Shown one piece after another: positions 1 to 9,305 of a stretch of DNA of 64,000 nt (positions are counted from its first letter, which is position 1; every line of letters begins with the position of its first letter). Position numbers and translations under genes: made by a program. The notes under the pieces were generated by a model. That model had not been told where the DNA came from. It saw only the letters and a list, made by a program, of their open reading frames with translations, and searched no databases. The DNA lies in assembly GCA_013360295.1 (NCBI GenBank), contig JABWCL010000016.1, positions 38,973 through 102,972 on the forward strand, written 5' to 3'. This DNA is from Ignavibacteriaceae bacterium (GTDB lineage Bacteria; Bacteroidota; Ignavibacteria; Ignavibacteriales; Ignavibacteriaceae).

Positions 1-906
1 TCAGATAACGGTACAATATTCCACAAACGCAAATTTCTCTCCTATCACGCAAAGGATAAGTTTAATGATGCTTCTTTTGTTGTTTTCAAGGACAGCAATA
101 TACTCTCAGCAATGACAGCAGCTCTTATTAGAAGAGATAATAAATTAATACTATCTTCTCATCCAGGTGCGTCTTACGGAAGCTTTGTCTACAGGTCTGA
201 ACTTTCCTTAAAGGAGGCGCATGAGATAGTAGAAAGCCTGATCGACTATGGTTCCGAGCTGAATGTAGATTCAATACAACTGACTCTGCCTCCGATGATT
301 TATCAGAAGAAATACTCTAACTACCTTGATTTTGCTCTGACACAAAATGGATTTAGTTACCTGAAGAGGGAAGTATCCAGCGTAGTTCAGCTTGATGTTG
401 AGAAAGAAAAACTGCTCTATACTTTCAGGCCGGAGGCGCGGACAGCCACAAAGAAGGCAATTAGTAGTAATGTTGAGATTGTAGAAACAGAAAGATTCGC
501 TGAATACTACGAGATTCTGAAGAAGGGACTGAAGATGCGCCATAACGTATCTCCCGCACACTCACTGGAAGAATTGATAAGGTTAAAGGAATTATTCCCA
601 ACCAAAATAAGATTGTGGGGAGCATTTGTTGATGGAAAACTTATTGCGGGAGTTTGTAACTTTAACGCAAATAATAATGTCGTGCTTGCTTTCTATATCA
701 GCCACCTCATAGAGTACCAGAATTACCGCCCCGTGAATGTATTGTTTTATGAAATAATGCATAAATCACGGGAGGAGGGACTGAAATTTCTTGACTTTGG
801 AATCTTCACTGTTAATATGGAGCCGAACTGGGGATTAGCTAGATTTAAGGAAAACTTCGGTGCCAGGGGAATCTTCCGAGATACTTTTATTAAGCATTTG
901 AAATAA
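1..906 (+). CDS. FemAB/GNAT-like acyltransferase, 5' end outside window
   Basis: The reading frame is open from base 1, so the gene starts upstream; the internal ATG at 112 is not the natural start because the upstream codons (reading NGTIFHKRKFLSYH and onward) are protein-like and in frame. The visible 301 codons resemble the GNAT-fold domain of FemAB/BioF2-type proteins: an early SHPGASYGSFV segment and a late stretch NYRPVNVLFYEIM followed by LKFLDFGIFTVNMEP, the usual place of the second acyl-CoA or aminoacyl-tRNA binding half. Such proteins often sit in cell-wall or exopolysaccharide clusters, and the next three genes are glycosyltransferases, so a role in envelope polymer modification is likely. 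The substrate cannot be told. A TTG-started glycosyltransferase follows after 5 bp. Confidence 0.75.
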   Translation, partial: SDNGTIFHKRKFLSYHAKDKFNDASFVVFKDSNILSAMTAALIRRDNKLILSSHPGASYGSFVYRSELSLKEAHEIVESLIDYGSELNVDSIQLTLPPMIYQKKYSNYLDFALTQNGFSYLKREVSSVVQLDVEKEKLLYTFRPEARTATKKAISSNVEIVETERFAEYYEILKKGLKMRHNVSPAHSLEELIRLKELFPTKIRLWGAFVDGKLIAGVCNFNANNNVVLAFYISHLIEYQNYRPVNVLFYEIMHKSREEGLKFLDFGIFTVNMEPNWGLARFKENFGARGIFRDTFIKHLK

Positions 907-911
907 AGACC

Positions 912-2000
912 TTGTATAGTATTCTCCATATCGCTCCGGAGAATATAGCCGGGGTCCCATTCAGTTTTTATGATATGTTCAAAAAGATGGGACATGACTC
1001 AAGGCTTGTTACGTTCCATAAGAATCCTTACGGTTTGCCTGAGGATATTTGTGTTGATTTTTATCTTCCGAGAAATCCATTTGCGATGAATTGGAGAAGG
1101 AAAAAGGTAGGTCTACGTGAGAAACAATTAAAGACCAATCACCTGGCTCGTGAGTTTTCGCCGGGTAACCTATTTGAACAAACATTTTTTTATCTCAGAG
1201 ATCTCCTCAGAAGAGGCAGGGTAAATAAACTTATAAGTGATAATTTACTTGACTCATTCGACATTGTGTTCTATCACGGTGGATTAGATTTTTACCGTTA
1301 TCCTCATCAGGCTCTCAGATGGAAAAGTGCAGGGAAGAAGATAGTTTGCTTCTATCACGGCAGCGACCTGCGGATCCGGGGCTACATAAAGGAACTGGAC
1401 TCTGCAGCTGATCTGAATCTCACGTCTGAATATGACCTTTTAACGATGAAGGAAAACCTCGGTTATTGTTTTTATCCATACGATTCCTCTGAGTTACCCG
1501 ATCGAAAGACACATAATAATGATCCAATTCGAATAGTTCATTCTCCTACGAACAGGCGATATAAAGGAACCGATCTGATCATATCCGTAATTGAAAAGAT
1601 AAAAGATGAGAGAAATATTGAATTTCTTCTGCTTGAAGGAATACCGAGAAAGGAAGTGCTTGAGATAAAAGCAGGATGTGATATTTGCATTGACCAGGTC
1701 GGAGGCGAAATGGGGGGGACAGGATATGGAAAATCAGGTATAGAAAGCCTTGCGATGGGACTGCCAACTATTACCAATATGACTGATGAATATCAAAACT
1801 GGCTGCCTGATAACCCTTTCGTCGTTTGCAATAACAGTGCCGAACTTTATAATAAACTGATATGGTTGATTGATGACTCAAGTGTAAGAGAAGCCATAGG
1901 AGGTCAGGGAAAAATTTGGGTAAAGAAATATCATGGTTATGAATCAGTTTATAATCACCTTTCTTCCTTATTTACTGATAAACGTATCATTCCCGCCTAA
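912..2000 (+). CDS. Glycosyltransferase, GT4-like
   Basis: This 362-residue protein has the two-Rossmann-domain layout of GT-B enzymes. The N-terminal half carries ILHIAPENIAGVPF and, near its end, the acceptor-side FYHGSDLRIRG. The C-terminal half opens with SPTNRRYKGTDLII (donor-sugar loop region) and ends with GTGYGKSGIESLAMGLP, the family's E-containing nucleotide-sugar site in a slightly unusual form. It would transfer a sugar from a nucleotide donor during surface polysaccharide assembly; donor and acceptor are unknown. The start is TTG, because the first in-frame ATG comes at residue 23, inside the first Rossmann fold. It lies 5 bp after the FemAB-like gene, and its stop overlaps the stop of the convergent next gene (CTAA), leaving no room for a separate terminator. 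Confidence 0.85.
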   Translation: MYSILHIAPENIAGVPFSFYDMFKKMGHDSRLVTFHKNPYGLPEDICVDFYLPRNPFAMNWRRKKVGLREKQLKTNHLAREFSPGNLFEQTFFYLRDLLRRGRVNKLISDNLLDSFDIVFYHGGLDFYRYPHQALRWKSAGKKIVCFYHGSDLRIRGYIKELDSAADLNLTSEYDLLTMKENLGYCFYPYDSSELPDRKTHNNDPIRIVHSPTNRRYKGTDLIISVIEKIKDERNIEFLLLEGIPRKEVLEIKAGCDICIDQVGGEMGGTGYGKSGIESLAMGLPTITNMTDEYQNWLPDNPFVVCNNSAELYNKLIWLIDDSSVREAIGGQGKIWVKKYHGYESVYNHLSSLFTDKRIIPA

Positions 2001-3118
2001 CTTTCTTCGACAAATTCAACAAATTCTTTTTCGGTCCTCTCCCAGTTTAGTTTACTGTCAAAAATCATTTTATTCCGGCTGCAGTACTCACTATAAAGGG
2101 TTTCATCCTTTATGAGTATGACCAGATTTTTCATAATTGAATTGATATCATCAGGATCACAGAAGATTCCCGAATCCTTTAGTTCAGGATGGTGTTGAAA
2201 TACCTCTAAATCTGAGAAGATAAACGGTTTACCGGCTGCGATGTAGTCAAAGATTTTTATTGGCAGGGACCTGTCAAAGAATGAGGATTTGTCCCGCAAG
2301 TCAATCAGCAAACTTGATTCGCTGATTACCTTGAGGTAGTTTTCATATTTATCCCAGGTAATAAGTTCGAGCGGTATTTGGGTATCAGAGGTAGACAACT
2401 TTTTATAGTTTTCTTTCTCCTCCATTGAAGCGAATTTCCCAATTGCCTGGAATCTGAGCAGGGGATACTTTTCCGGTGTAAATAGTTTAATCAGCTCAAG
2501 GTAGCGGAAAAAGCCTCTGGCTTTAGTGAAGAGACCGCTGTAGGTGATCGTAATTATCCCGCTTTCGATTGGTTTTGATTCAGGAAGGAGTGATTTTGGG
2601 ACTGAATAACCGAATGTCTTATATTTGATCCCGGGCCTAATAATCCTGTATCGCCCAGCCTTATTCGTTTCCCCAACAATCAGTGCGTCTGCAAGGTAGG
2701 TAGCAATAACACTGACTGACCATAGAACCATCGCGGAAACTAACTTTTTTAATCCTGACAGTTTGTGGGTGATGTTTTCAGGATAAAGTTCAGTAATGTC
2801 GAGGATGATCCTTACTTCAGGTGAATACTTCTTCCTAAACAGAGATGCAGGTAAAACTGTAAAATGTTCAGCACAAAGAATAATGTCTGGCATAAAGTGT
2901 TTCAGACGCTGAACGATACCCTCCGCTTTGATCTTTCTTCCTGCATTAGAAGCGTCAAATGAATTAATGGTGACGGAACCTTCTCGAATTATCTGATCTT
3001 CGATCGTACTGATGATCTCCACCCGGTGCCCAAATTTTTGTAAAGACAGCGCGAATTTGTAATATAACCTGTCATCTTTAGAAAAATGACCGGAAGTGAC
3101 TATAGCTATTTTTTTCAT
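1997..3118 (-). CDS. Glycosyltransferase, GT4-like
   Basis: A 373-residue GT-B type glycosyltransferase. It starts with a glycine-poor but typical first strand (KKIAIVTSGHFSKDDRL), has the domain linker around GETNKAGRYRIIRPGIKYK, a second-domain opening TYSGLFTKARGF, and the C-terminal SLPIKIFDYIAAGKPFIFS that aligns with the donor-binding EX7E region of GT4 enzymes. It probably adds a sugar to the same envelope glycan as its neighbours. It is convergent with the preceding glycosyltransferase (4-base stop overlap) and divergent from the next one with only 15 bp between the two start codons, so its promoter must lie inside the neighbouring coding region or in that very short gap. Confidence 0.85.
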   Translation of the reverse strand: MKKIAIVTSGHFSKDDRLYYKFALSLQKFGHRVEIISTIEDQIIREGSVTINSFDASNAGRKIKAEGIVQRLKHFMPDIILCAEHFTVLPASLFRKKYSPEVRIILDITELYPENITHKLSGLKKLVSAMVLWSVSVIATYLADALIVGETNKAGRYRIIRPGIKYKTFGYSVPKSLLPESKPIESGIITITYSGLFTKARGFFRYLELIKLFTPEKYPLLRFQAIGKFASMEEKENYKKLSTSDTQIPLELITWDKYENYLKVISESSLLIDLRDKSSFFDRSLPIKIFDYIAAGKPFIFSDLEVFQHHPELKDSGIFCDPDDINSIMKNLVILIKDETLYSEYCSRNKMIFDSKLNWERTEKEFVEFVEES

Positions 3119-3133
3119 ACTTAATAATACAAA

Positions 3134-4153
3134 ATGCAGTTCAATTTTTTAATAATCAGGCAAGACCGTATTGGCGATGTGGTACTCTCTTTACCAATCG
3201 CGATTACTTTAAGAAAGGCTTTCCCTGGCTGCCGGATTACAGTTCTGCTGAGGGATTATGCGAGGGCAATTTATCAGAACAGCAGATTTGTTGACGAAAT
3301 TATGAGCTACAAGGACTTTGATCTTGACTACAGAGGCATTTTTTCACTGGCGTACCAGCTCAGAAAACGTAAGTTTACTCATTCAGTGATGCCACTTCCT
3401 GACAGCAAATTAAATCTTACGACATTTCTTGCGGGTATCCGAGTTCGAATATCCAATGGACATAAACTATTTCATCTGCTGACGAACACTAAAAGTACGT
3501 ACAGACGCAAATATATTCAGTTCAGGCATGAGAGCGATTACTGTCTGGACTCATTAAGAAAAACCGGACTTGAGATCCACCATCCGGAAGCAGAAATTAC
3601 TATCTCAGAAACTGAGAGAATGGAGAACAGGAAAATGAAGGATAGGCTTTGCCCAAACTTGGAGAAACTGATCGCCATCAATACTTCCAGCGGAAATTCG
3701 GCACCCAATCTTACACGCGCTGCCTATCTCGAACTCACAAAATTGTTGGTTTCTGATCCATTAATTAAAGTACTAATCACAGATAAAGATCCATTGCCAG
3801 AATTTGAGAGCATTCCCGGTGTACATTTTCTTGAGGATAAAAATGATCTAAGGGAAATGATCAACTATCTTTCAATAAGTGATGTGGTGGTTTCCTCAAG
3901 CACTGGCCCAATGCACATTGCTGGTGCACTGAATGTTCCAACGGTTTCAGTGTTTTGTCCTCTGCCGGCCTGCAGTCCGGTTTTGTGGGGCCCGATTGGA
4001 AATAAACCCACATACGTGCTCCCGTCTGAGACTTACTGTGGAAATATTTGCTCTGGTAATCCCAAAACGTGCTCCTTCGAAGGAGAGGGCGGAATCTCAC
4101 CCGGAACCGTATACGAGAAAATACTCGGTGTACTCAATTCTCAGCGAAGATGA
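3134..4153 (+). CDS. Glycosyltransferase family 9 (heptosyltransferase-like)
   Basis: The 339-residue product matches ADP-heptose:LPS heptosyltransferases of GT9. It begins with the family hallmark IIRQDRIGDVVLSLP, which binds the acceptor/phosphate region, and has the C-terminal donor-site segment VVSSSTGPMHIAGALNVP followed by VSVFCPLPACSP. The usual reaction is addition of a heptose to the lipopolysaccharide inner core on the cytoplasmic face of the inner membrane; related GT9 enzymes use other sugars, so the donor is not certain. The stop codon overlaps the start of the glycerate kinase gene (ATGA), suggesting translational coupling with a metabolic gene rather than with more glycan genes. 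Confidence 0.9.
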   Translation: MQFNFLIIRQDRIGDVVLSLPIAITLRKAFPGCRITVLLRDYARAIYQNSRFVDEIMSYKDFDLDYRGIFSLAYQLRKRKFTHSVMPLPDSKLNLTTFLAGIRVRISNGHKLFHLLTNTKSTYRRKYIQFRHESDYCLDSLRKTGLEIHHPEAEITISETERMENRKMKDRLCPNLEKLIAINTSSGNSAPNLTRAAYLELTKLLVSDPLIKVLITDKDPLPEFESIPGVHFLEDKNDLREMINYLSISDVVVSSSTGPMHIAGALNVPTVSVFCPLPACSPVLWGPIGNKPTYVLPSETYCGNICSGNPKTCSFEGEGGISPGTVYEKILGVLNSQRR

Positions 4154-5283
4154 ACCTACTAATTGCGCCGAACTCGTTTAAAGGATGCGCGGATTCAGTC
4201 AGGGCGGCTAACCTCATTTCTCAAATATTAGAGAAAACTCCTAACTCTTTTGATTACATAGAATTATGCCCCATCTCAGACGGCGGTGATGGATTTCTTG
4301 AAGTGTTAAAGCATAATCTTGATATCCTTGAAGAGATCCATTTCACTGTTCCTTCATATTTTTCTGATGAAAGACGTGAAGTGGAAGTAGTATATCACCG
4401 TGAAAATAATATCATTTTTATTGAGAGCGCCAAGGTTTTTGGATTGGCGCTGAATTTAACTAAGGATCGTAATCCATTATATTATAATACTGTTAGCTTC
4501 GGTGAGCTGTTGAGAGAAATCTTTGACTCAGACCTAATAGATCACACCAATGTATTAAAGATAATGGCGGGTTTCGGAGGGAGTGGTACGAATGATCTTG
4601 GGATCGGTGCTGCAAGTGTGTTTGGATTAAAACTCTTCGATGAAGCAGGCAATGAATTGCTTCCTCTGCCGGTTAACTATTCCAAAGTTAAAAGTATTGC
4701 TCCGCCCACCAGGCTAAAGGGGATTGACATAGAAGTAATCTTTGATGTTAATATTCCGCTTCTCGGTAAAAATGGCCCTAGTCTTGAGTATTCGAGGCAA
4801 AAGGGAGCAAGCATGGAGCAGGCGTTGTTGATGGAGGAGGGAAACAGAAATATTATAAGAATTGTCTCAGAATTGACGGGAGTAACAGAATTGGAAAAAA
4901 TGAACGGGGCAGCAGGCGGGACTGCGCTCGGCTTAAGTTTTCTCTCGGATATAAAGTTCACTTCCTCACGAAAGTTTTTGGCGGATTTCTTGAATATTCG
5001 CCAGAAAATCAAGTTTTCCGACATTATTATCACAGGAGAAGGAAAATTCGACCGTCAGTCCTTTATGGAAAAGGGGACCGGGATAATCCACGATCTTTGC
5101 AGAGAAATGAATAAAAGACTCTTCATCTTATGCGGTGAAACTGATGATGTTGGTTTAACCGATTTCAAAGCAGAGATAATAAAGATCCGGAAAAATGGGG
5201 AAACCGTCCGGAGCGCGATAGAAAATTTTCCTTGTAGAATGGAATCGGCAATTCAGGAAATAATTTATAAACTAAATAATTAA
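4150..5283 (+). CDS. Glycerate kinase (GarK/GlxK family)
   Basis: A 377-residue glycerate kinase of the GarK/GlxK family, which phosphorylates D-glycerate with ATP and feeds it into lower glycolysis. Family motifs are plain: N-terminal APNSFKGCADS, then SDGGDGFLEVL, the nucleotide-site loop GFGGSGTNDLGIG, GAAGGTALGL, and ITGEGKFDRQSF near the C-terminus. The ATG at 4150 overlaps the stop of the heptosyltransferase-like gene (ATGA). An in-frame ATG exists 81 bases upstream, but it lies inside the previous gene and would add residues absent from the family, so the coupled start is preferred. Whether the product is 2- or 3-phosphoglycerate cannot be read from the sequence. Confidence 0.92.
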   Translation: MNLLIAPNSFKGCADSVRAANLISQILEKTPNSFDYIELCPISDGGDGFLEVLKHNLDILEEIHFTVPSYFSDERREVEVVYHRENNIIFIESAKVFGLALNLTKDRNPLYYNTVSFGELLREIFDSDLIDHTNVLKIMAGFGGSGTNDLGIGAASVFGLKLFDEAGNELLPLPVNYSKVKSIAPPTRLKGIDIEVIFDVNIPLLGKNGPSLEYSRQKGASMEQALLMEEGNRNIIRIVSELTGVTELEKMNGAAGGTALGLSFLSDIKFTSSRKFLADFLNIRQKIKFSDIIITGEGKFDRQSFMEKGTGIIHDLCREMNKRLFILCGETDDVGLTDFKAEIIKIRKNGETVRSAIENFPCRMESAIQEIIYKLNN

Positions 5284-5331
5284 TCAATTATTTTTAAATT
5301 ATTGTTTTATTTAATCTTAACTCCACATATA

Positions 5332-6171
5332 ATGAAAGAATATCTTGATTTAGTAAAAATGGTAATGAACGAAGGTTTGAGGAAACCTACCCGTACCGGC
5401 GTTGATACCATTTCATATTTTTCCGCACACTACAGAGTTGATCTGCAGAAGGGATTCCCATTGCTAACCACAAAAAAAATGGAGTGGAAATCGCTGCTGC
5501 ATGAAGTACTCTGGTATCTGTCGGGTGAAAACCATATAAGAAATCTGCGTAAGCACACAAAGATATGGGATGCGTGGGCGGATGAAGAAGGGAACCTTGA
5601 GACTGCATACGGTTACTACTGGAGGAAATTCCCCAGTGCTAAAAAAGATGAGCGGGGTGTTTGGTATGTAGAGGAGGTCGACCAGATAAAATATGTTATT
5701 AATGAAATAAAACGTAATCCCAATAGCCGGCGTCTGGTTGTTGTCGCGTGGGAACCCGGAAATGCAATAACCAGCAAACTCCCCCCTTGCCATTATACGT
5801 TTGCCTTTAATGTTTCAGACGGGAAACTTAATTGCCACCTGACCCAACGTTCCGGTGATATTGCCCTGGGAATTCCCTTTAATCTCGCGGCATACTCAAT
5901 CCTTACTCAGATAATAGCAATGGAGACAGGTCTTGAATTAGGATTCTTCTCACACACAATTATCGATGCTCATATTTATGTTGCAGACAAAGGCAGCCCA
6001 ACTGAAAGATTTGATCATCTTGAGGGACTGAAGGAACAAATTAAGCGGGAACCTTTGCCACTAGGAAAGCTCGAAATTAATAAAAAACCGATTGACGAAT
6101 TAACTTTCGAAGATTTCAGACTTACGGGTTATGAATCTCATCCAAAAATCAGGTTTGAAGTAGCAGTCTAA
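5332..6171 (+). CDS. thyA: Thymidylate synthase ThyA
   Basis: This 279-residue enzyme methylates dUMP to dTMP using 5,10-methylene-tetrahydrofolate, producing dihydrofolate. Visible are the N-terminal RKPTRTGVDTIS phosphate-binding region, PLLTTKKMEWKS, the catalytic cysteine at residue 153 in LPPCHYTF, the substrate site QRSGDIALGIPFNLA (glycine and alanine where many homologues read RSxDxFLG) and SHTIIDAHIY. The start is taken at the ATG giving MKEYLDLV; a TTG 30 bases upstream would add a non-conserved tail. DHFR, which regenerates the folate product, lies 3.1 kb downstream beyond a sensor kinase gene, so the classical thyA-folA pair is interrupted. Length is slightly above the 264 residues of E. 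coli ThyA. Confidence 0.97.
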   Translation: MKEYLDLVKMVMNEGLRKPTRTGVDTISYFSAHYRVDLQKGFPLLTTKKMEWKSLLHEVLWYLSGENHIRNLRKHTKIWDAWADEEGNLETAYGYYWRKFPSAKKDERGVWYVEEVDQIKYVINEIKRNPNSRRLVVVAWEPGNAITSKLPPCHYTFAFNVSDGKLNCHLTQRSGDIALGIPFNLAAYSILTQIIAMETGLELGFFSHTIIDAHIYVADKGSPTERFDHLEGLKEQIKREPLPLGKLEINKKPIDELTFEDFRLTGYESHPKIRFEVAV

Positions 6172-6191
6172 GGACATCACCTCAAATTTTT

Positions 6192-9100
6192 ATGAGAATT
6201 ACAATTCTAATCCTCCTGTGGTGCCTCTTTAACCCGGCATTGTCGGGTCAGTATCTGTTTTACAAGTACACCAGTAATGACGGGATGAGGAGCAGTCTCG
6301 TTAGATGCATTGCCAAAGATAAATTCGGATATATCTGGCTGGGAAGTGACGGGGGATTGATGCGTTTTGATGGGAAATATTTTAATTCTTACCACAATTT
6401 ACTGCCAAGTATATTCATTAAAGACTTACATTTATCCTCAAAAGGGGAACTGCTGGTTGCCCACGATAAAGGTTTTGGAAAAATGAAAGCCTCCGGTACC
6501 GGCTATGTCTATGAACATATCTCAGGAGTGGGTAAGAGCCAGGCTGATACTGCATTATACTATCCAAAAGAAATTTATGAGGACAGCGACGGTCGGATCT
6601 GGATCGGGGACCTTACAGGAATAAGCGTCTTTAAGAATGGAAAGATTAAGAAATATTATTTTGATAGCCCTGAGCACTCAGACAGTTACTTCAGGGGTTT
6701 CAACGTTTCGGAAAACAGCTCTGGTCACATAATTGTTTCATCAATGAATGGTTCTCTTTTCAGATACGATGAGTCCCTGGACGTTTTTACACGCATTCAA
6801 TTGCCCGTTAATTTAAATATTACTTACATTAGCGCGTTAACCCGTTTTAGGGAGGATGAATTTCTTTTGGGGACAAATTCCGGAATTTATAAAACCGTTT
6901 ATACTGGGACTTCCGATAAAATTTCTCTGACACAAATCTCATCCGTGACCGATATATCTGATCTTTCCGTCAACGACAAAAATGAAATCTTATTCGGGAC
7001 CTGGAGTGAAGGATTAGGTTTTATTGATTCTGACGGCAAGAAGTTGCTCTCTGAAGATCTGAGTAATTACAGGGGCTTATCAGTTAAAGAATTATTTTTT
7101 GATGATGGTGATTACTGGATAGGTTCTGATGATGGATTACTTCTTATACAAAAAAGTCAGTTTTTAAAGGCCGGCAATGCACCCGGTTCAGGCACCGGTA
7201 GATTCAATGATATAAGAAACATCAGACTGGATTCGGACTACAAACAGATACTATTCAGCGACGGCAGAAGCATTAATTCGGTTGATTTGCTCAGACCTTC
7301 GGAAACTCCGAAGGCATTGTTCACTGTTACGGGTCAGGATATTCTTAATTTCATCCCCTCTAAAAACGGTTATTGGATTTCCTATCTCAATAATTTACTC
7401 GAATTCCGGGACAGAAAAACCTTTAAAGTCCTCTACTCGTTGATAAGAGAGGATGATTCATTCCATAGTCTCCACCTGGATGAAAATAATCACCTTTGGG
7501 CTTATCTTCCCCTGACAAAGCAAATAGTTTTAATCGGTTTTAACCGTGAAATAAAATATTTCCCATTGCCCGCTGATCAGGTTACTTACGTGAACAAAAT
7601 AGGAAATGTTGGTAAAAGGATTCTTGCCTCGGGCACTACTGAAGGAGTATTATTCTTTGAGATACTGCCTGCTGAAGGATCGGTCAAGCCATATAAAATT
7701 GATTTACAACACAAAGCTTCTTCTTCCATACAGGTTTTTGATTTCACCTCCCAGGATGGATTAAATATATACTTCGCTACATCGGAAGGAAGTATAAATT
7801 ATTCATTTGACAGTCGGAGTAACGGTGCATCGCACCAGGATCTTCGAGTGGAATTACTTAAATCTGTAAACCTTGATTTCAATGGCTCTTTGTGGTATGG
7901 AGGAGAAGGTAAAATATATTCCACCTGCCAGGGTGATTATCTTCGGTTTGGGAAATCGGACGGGCTTTTCGAAGGGTCGGTTTTACAGCAGGGAAGTATT
8001 ATTGATCCAATGAACAGGATTTGGATAGCTTATCCCAAAGGAATTGTATACTCACCCCTCCCTCAGAATGAATTTAAAAAGTCTAAGCGTCCTGAACTAA
8101 CTAATGTCTTCATAGACGACTCTTTGGTGTTCGCTTCAGGAGAAATTGTACTGCAGACGGCAAATAATCTTGTGCTGGAATTCAGATCTCCCGCATATCC
8201 AGGAGAAGGGGTGTTCTATCAGTACAGGATAAAAGAATTAAATGAAAAATGGTCTGAACAGTCTGAATTATCAGTCATCAGACTTCTGTCTCTTCCAGCT
8301 GGTGAGTATACCTTTCAATTCCGGGCAAAAAAAGCAAATATGCTCTGGAGCGAAATAAATTCGATAAAGTTGAATATTAGTGTTCCCTGGTACTTAACAG
8401 CATACGCATTTGTTATCTATAGCGTTATAATTCTCCTTTTGATCTCGTTTGTTTTGGCGAAATATAACAAGTACCGTATGTTAAATTTTTACCGGAAAGA
8501 AAAAGAATTATCCGATATTGTCTCTCAGCGTACAGCTGCACTTCAGGCTGAAAAGAAATTGACGGATATACTACTACAGGATAAAGAGAAAGCCTACTCG
8601 GAAATGGCCGCAATGAATGAGCAAAAGAATACTCTGATCGGTATGGTGGTACACGACTTAAAAAACCCTATCCATGCAATTCAGGGATACTCGGACTTAA
8701 TTATAGAAGCTTCGGGTGAAAAGGATATCAAGCAGTATGGTGAAATTATCTTCAAATCCTCTGAACGTATGATTGACCAGATTGACCAGTTTTTAGAAGC
8801 CTCAACTATCAACGAAAATCTTCTTCATTTTTCCCCGGAAAACCATTCTTCCGTGGATCTTCTCTCAGAGGTCGTCTGGAATAACCAGGCTCTCGCCCAG
8901 AAAAAGAATCAAAACCTTATCGTGAACATCACGACCGACTGTCTCCTTTTTATTGATAAAGAACTCGTTACCAGGGCTATATCAAATGTTGTTAATAATG
9001 CTATTAAATACAGCAATTATGGGAAAAAGATAGAAATATCGGACTCTATTGAGAATAATCTTTTTTTCGTGAGAGTCATTGACGAGGGACCTGGTTTCAC

Positions 9101-9305
9101 GGACGAAGATAAGTCGCAGTTGTTTCAGAAATTAAAACGTCTAAGCGCGAAGCCTACAGGTGGGGAATCCTCAACGGGTATCGGTTTGTACTACGTAAAA
9201 ACGATCATTGAAAAAAGCGGTGGCGAGATACTACTTGAAAGGACAGGCAAGGACGGATCTACTTTCCTGATTAAATTACCAATAGCCGCAGAAGAGAAAA
9301 AATGA
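6192..9305 (+). CDS. Regulator-propeller/Y_Y_Y sensor histidine kinase
   Basis: A 1037-residue membrane sensor kinase. Order: signal peptide (1-18); about 600 residues of periplasmic propeller repeats (DKFGYIWLGSDGGLMRFDG, DSDGRIWIGDLTGI and similar); a Y_Y_Y domain (about 657-725); one membrane helix (about 736-757); a short coiled coil; a HisKA domain with phospho-acceptor His821 in VVHDLKNPIH; and a HATPase with NNAIKYS, DEGPGFTDED and GIGLYYVKTI. It has no receiver or AraC output domain, unlike the Bacteroides hybrid systems, so it needs a separate response regulator, which is not in this window. Relatives sense polysaccharide fragments, but the ligand here is unknown. Its stop overlaps the folA start (ATGA) and it begins 20 bp after thyA. 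Confidence 0.93.
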   Translation: MRITILILLWCLFNPALSGQYLFYKYTSNDGMRSSLVRCIAKDKFGYIWLGSDGGLMRFDGKYFNSYHNLLPSIFIKDLHLSSKGELLVAHDKGFGKMKASGTGYVYEHISGVGKSQADTALYYPKEIYEDSDGRIWIGDLTGISVFKNGKIKKYYFDSPEHSDSYFRGFNVSENSSGHIIVSSMNGSLFRYDESLDVFTRIQLPVNLNITYISALTRFREDEFLLGTNSGIYKTVYTGTSDKISLTQISSVTDISDLSVNDKNEILFGTWSEGLGFIDSDGKKLLSEDLSNYRGLSVKELFFDDGDYWIGSDDGLLLIQKSQFLKAGNAPGSGTGRFNDIRNIRLDSDYKQILFSDGRSINSVDLLRPSETPKALFTVTGQDILNFIPSKNGYWISYLNNLLEFRDRKTFKVLYSLIREDDSFHSLHLDENNHLWAYLPLTKQIVLIGFNREIKYFPLPADQVTYVNKIGNVGKRILASGTTEGVLFFEILPAEGSVKPYKIDLQHKASSSIQVFDFTSQDGLNIYFATSEGSINYSFDSRSNGASHQDLRVELLKSVNLDFNGSLWYGGEGKIYSTCQGDYLRFGKSDGLFEGSVLQQGSIIDPMNRIWIAYPKGIVYSPLPQNEFKKSKRPELTNVFIDDSLVFASGEIVLQTANNLVLEFRSPAYPGEGVFYQYRIKELNEKWSEQSELSVIRLLSLPAGEYTFQFRAKKANMLWSEINSIKLNISVPWYLTAYAFVIYSVIILLLISFVLAKYNKYRMLNFYRKEKELSDIVSQRTAALQAEKKLTDILLQDKEKAYSEMAAMNEQKNTLIGMVVHDLKNPIHAIQGYSDLIIEASGEKDIKQYGEIIFKSSERMIDQIDQFLEASTINENLLHFSPENHSSVDLLSEVVWNNQALAQKKNQNLIVNITTDCLLFIDKELVTRAISNVVNNAIKYSNYGKKIEISDSIENNLFFVRVIDEGPGFTDEDKSQLFQKLKRLSAKPTGGESSTGIGLYYVKTIIEKSGGEILLERTGKDGSTFLIKLPIAAEEKK

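Noticed and set aside
112..906. Complete gene beginning at ATG 112
   Set aside because: The same frame is open and protein-like back to base 1, so the gene is truncated by the window edge.
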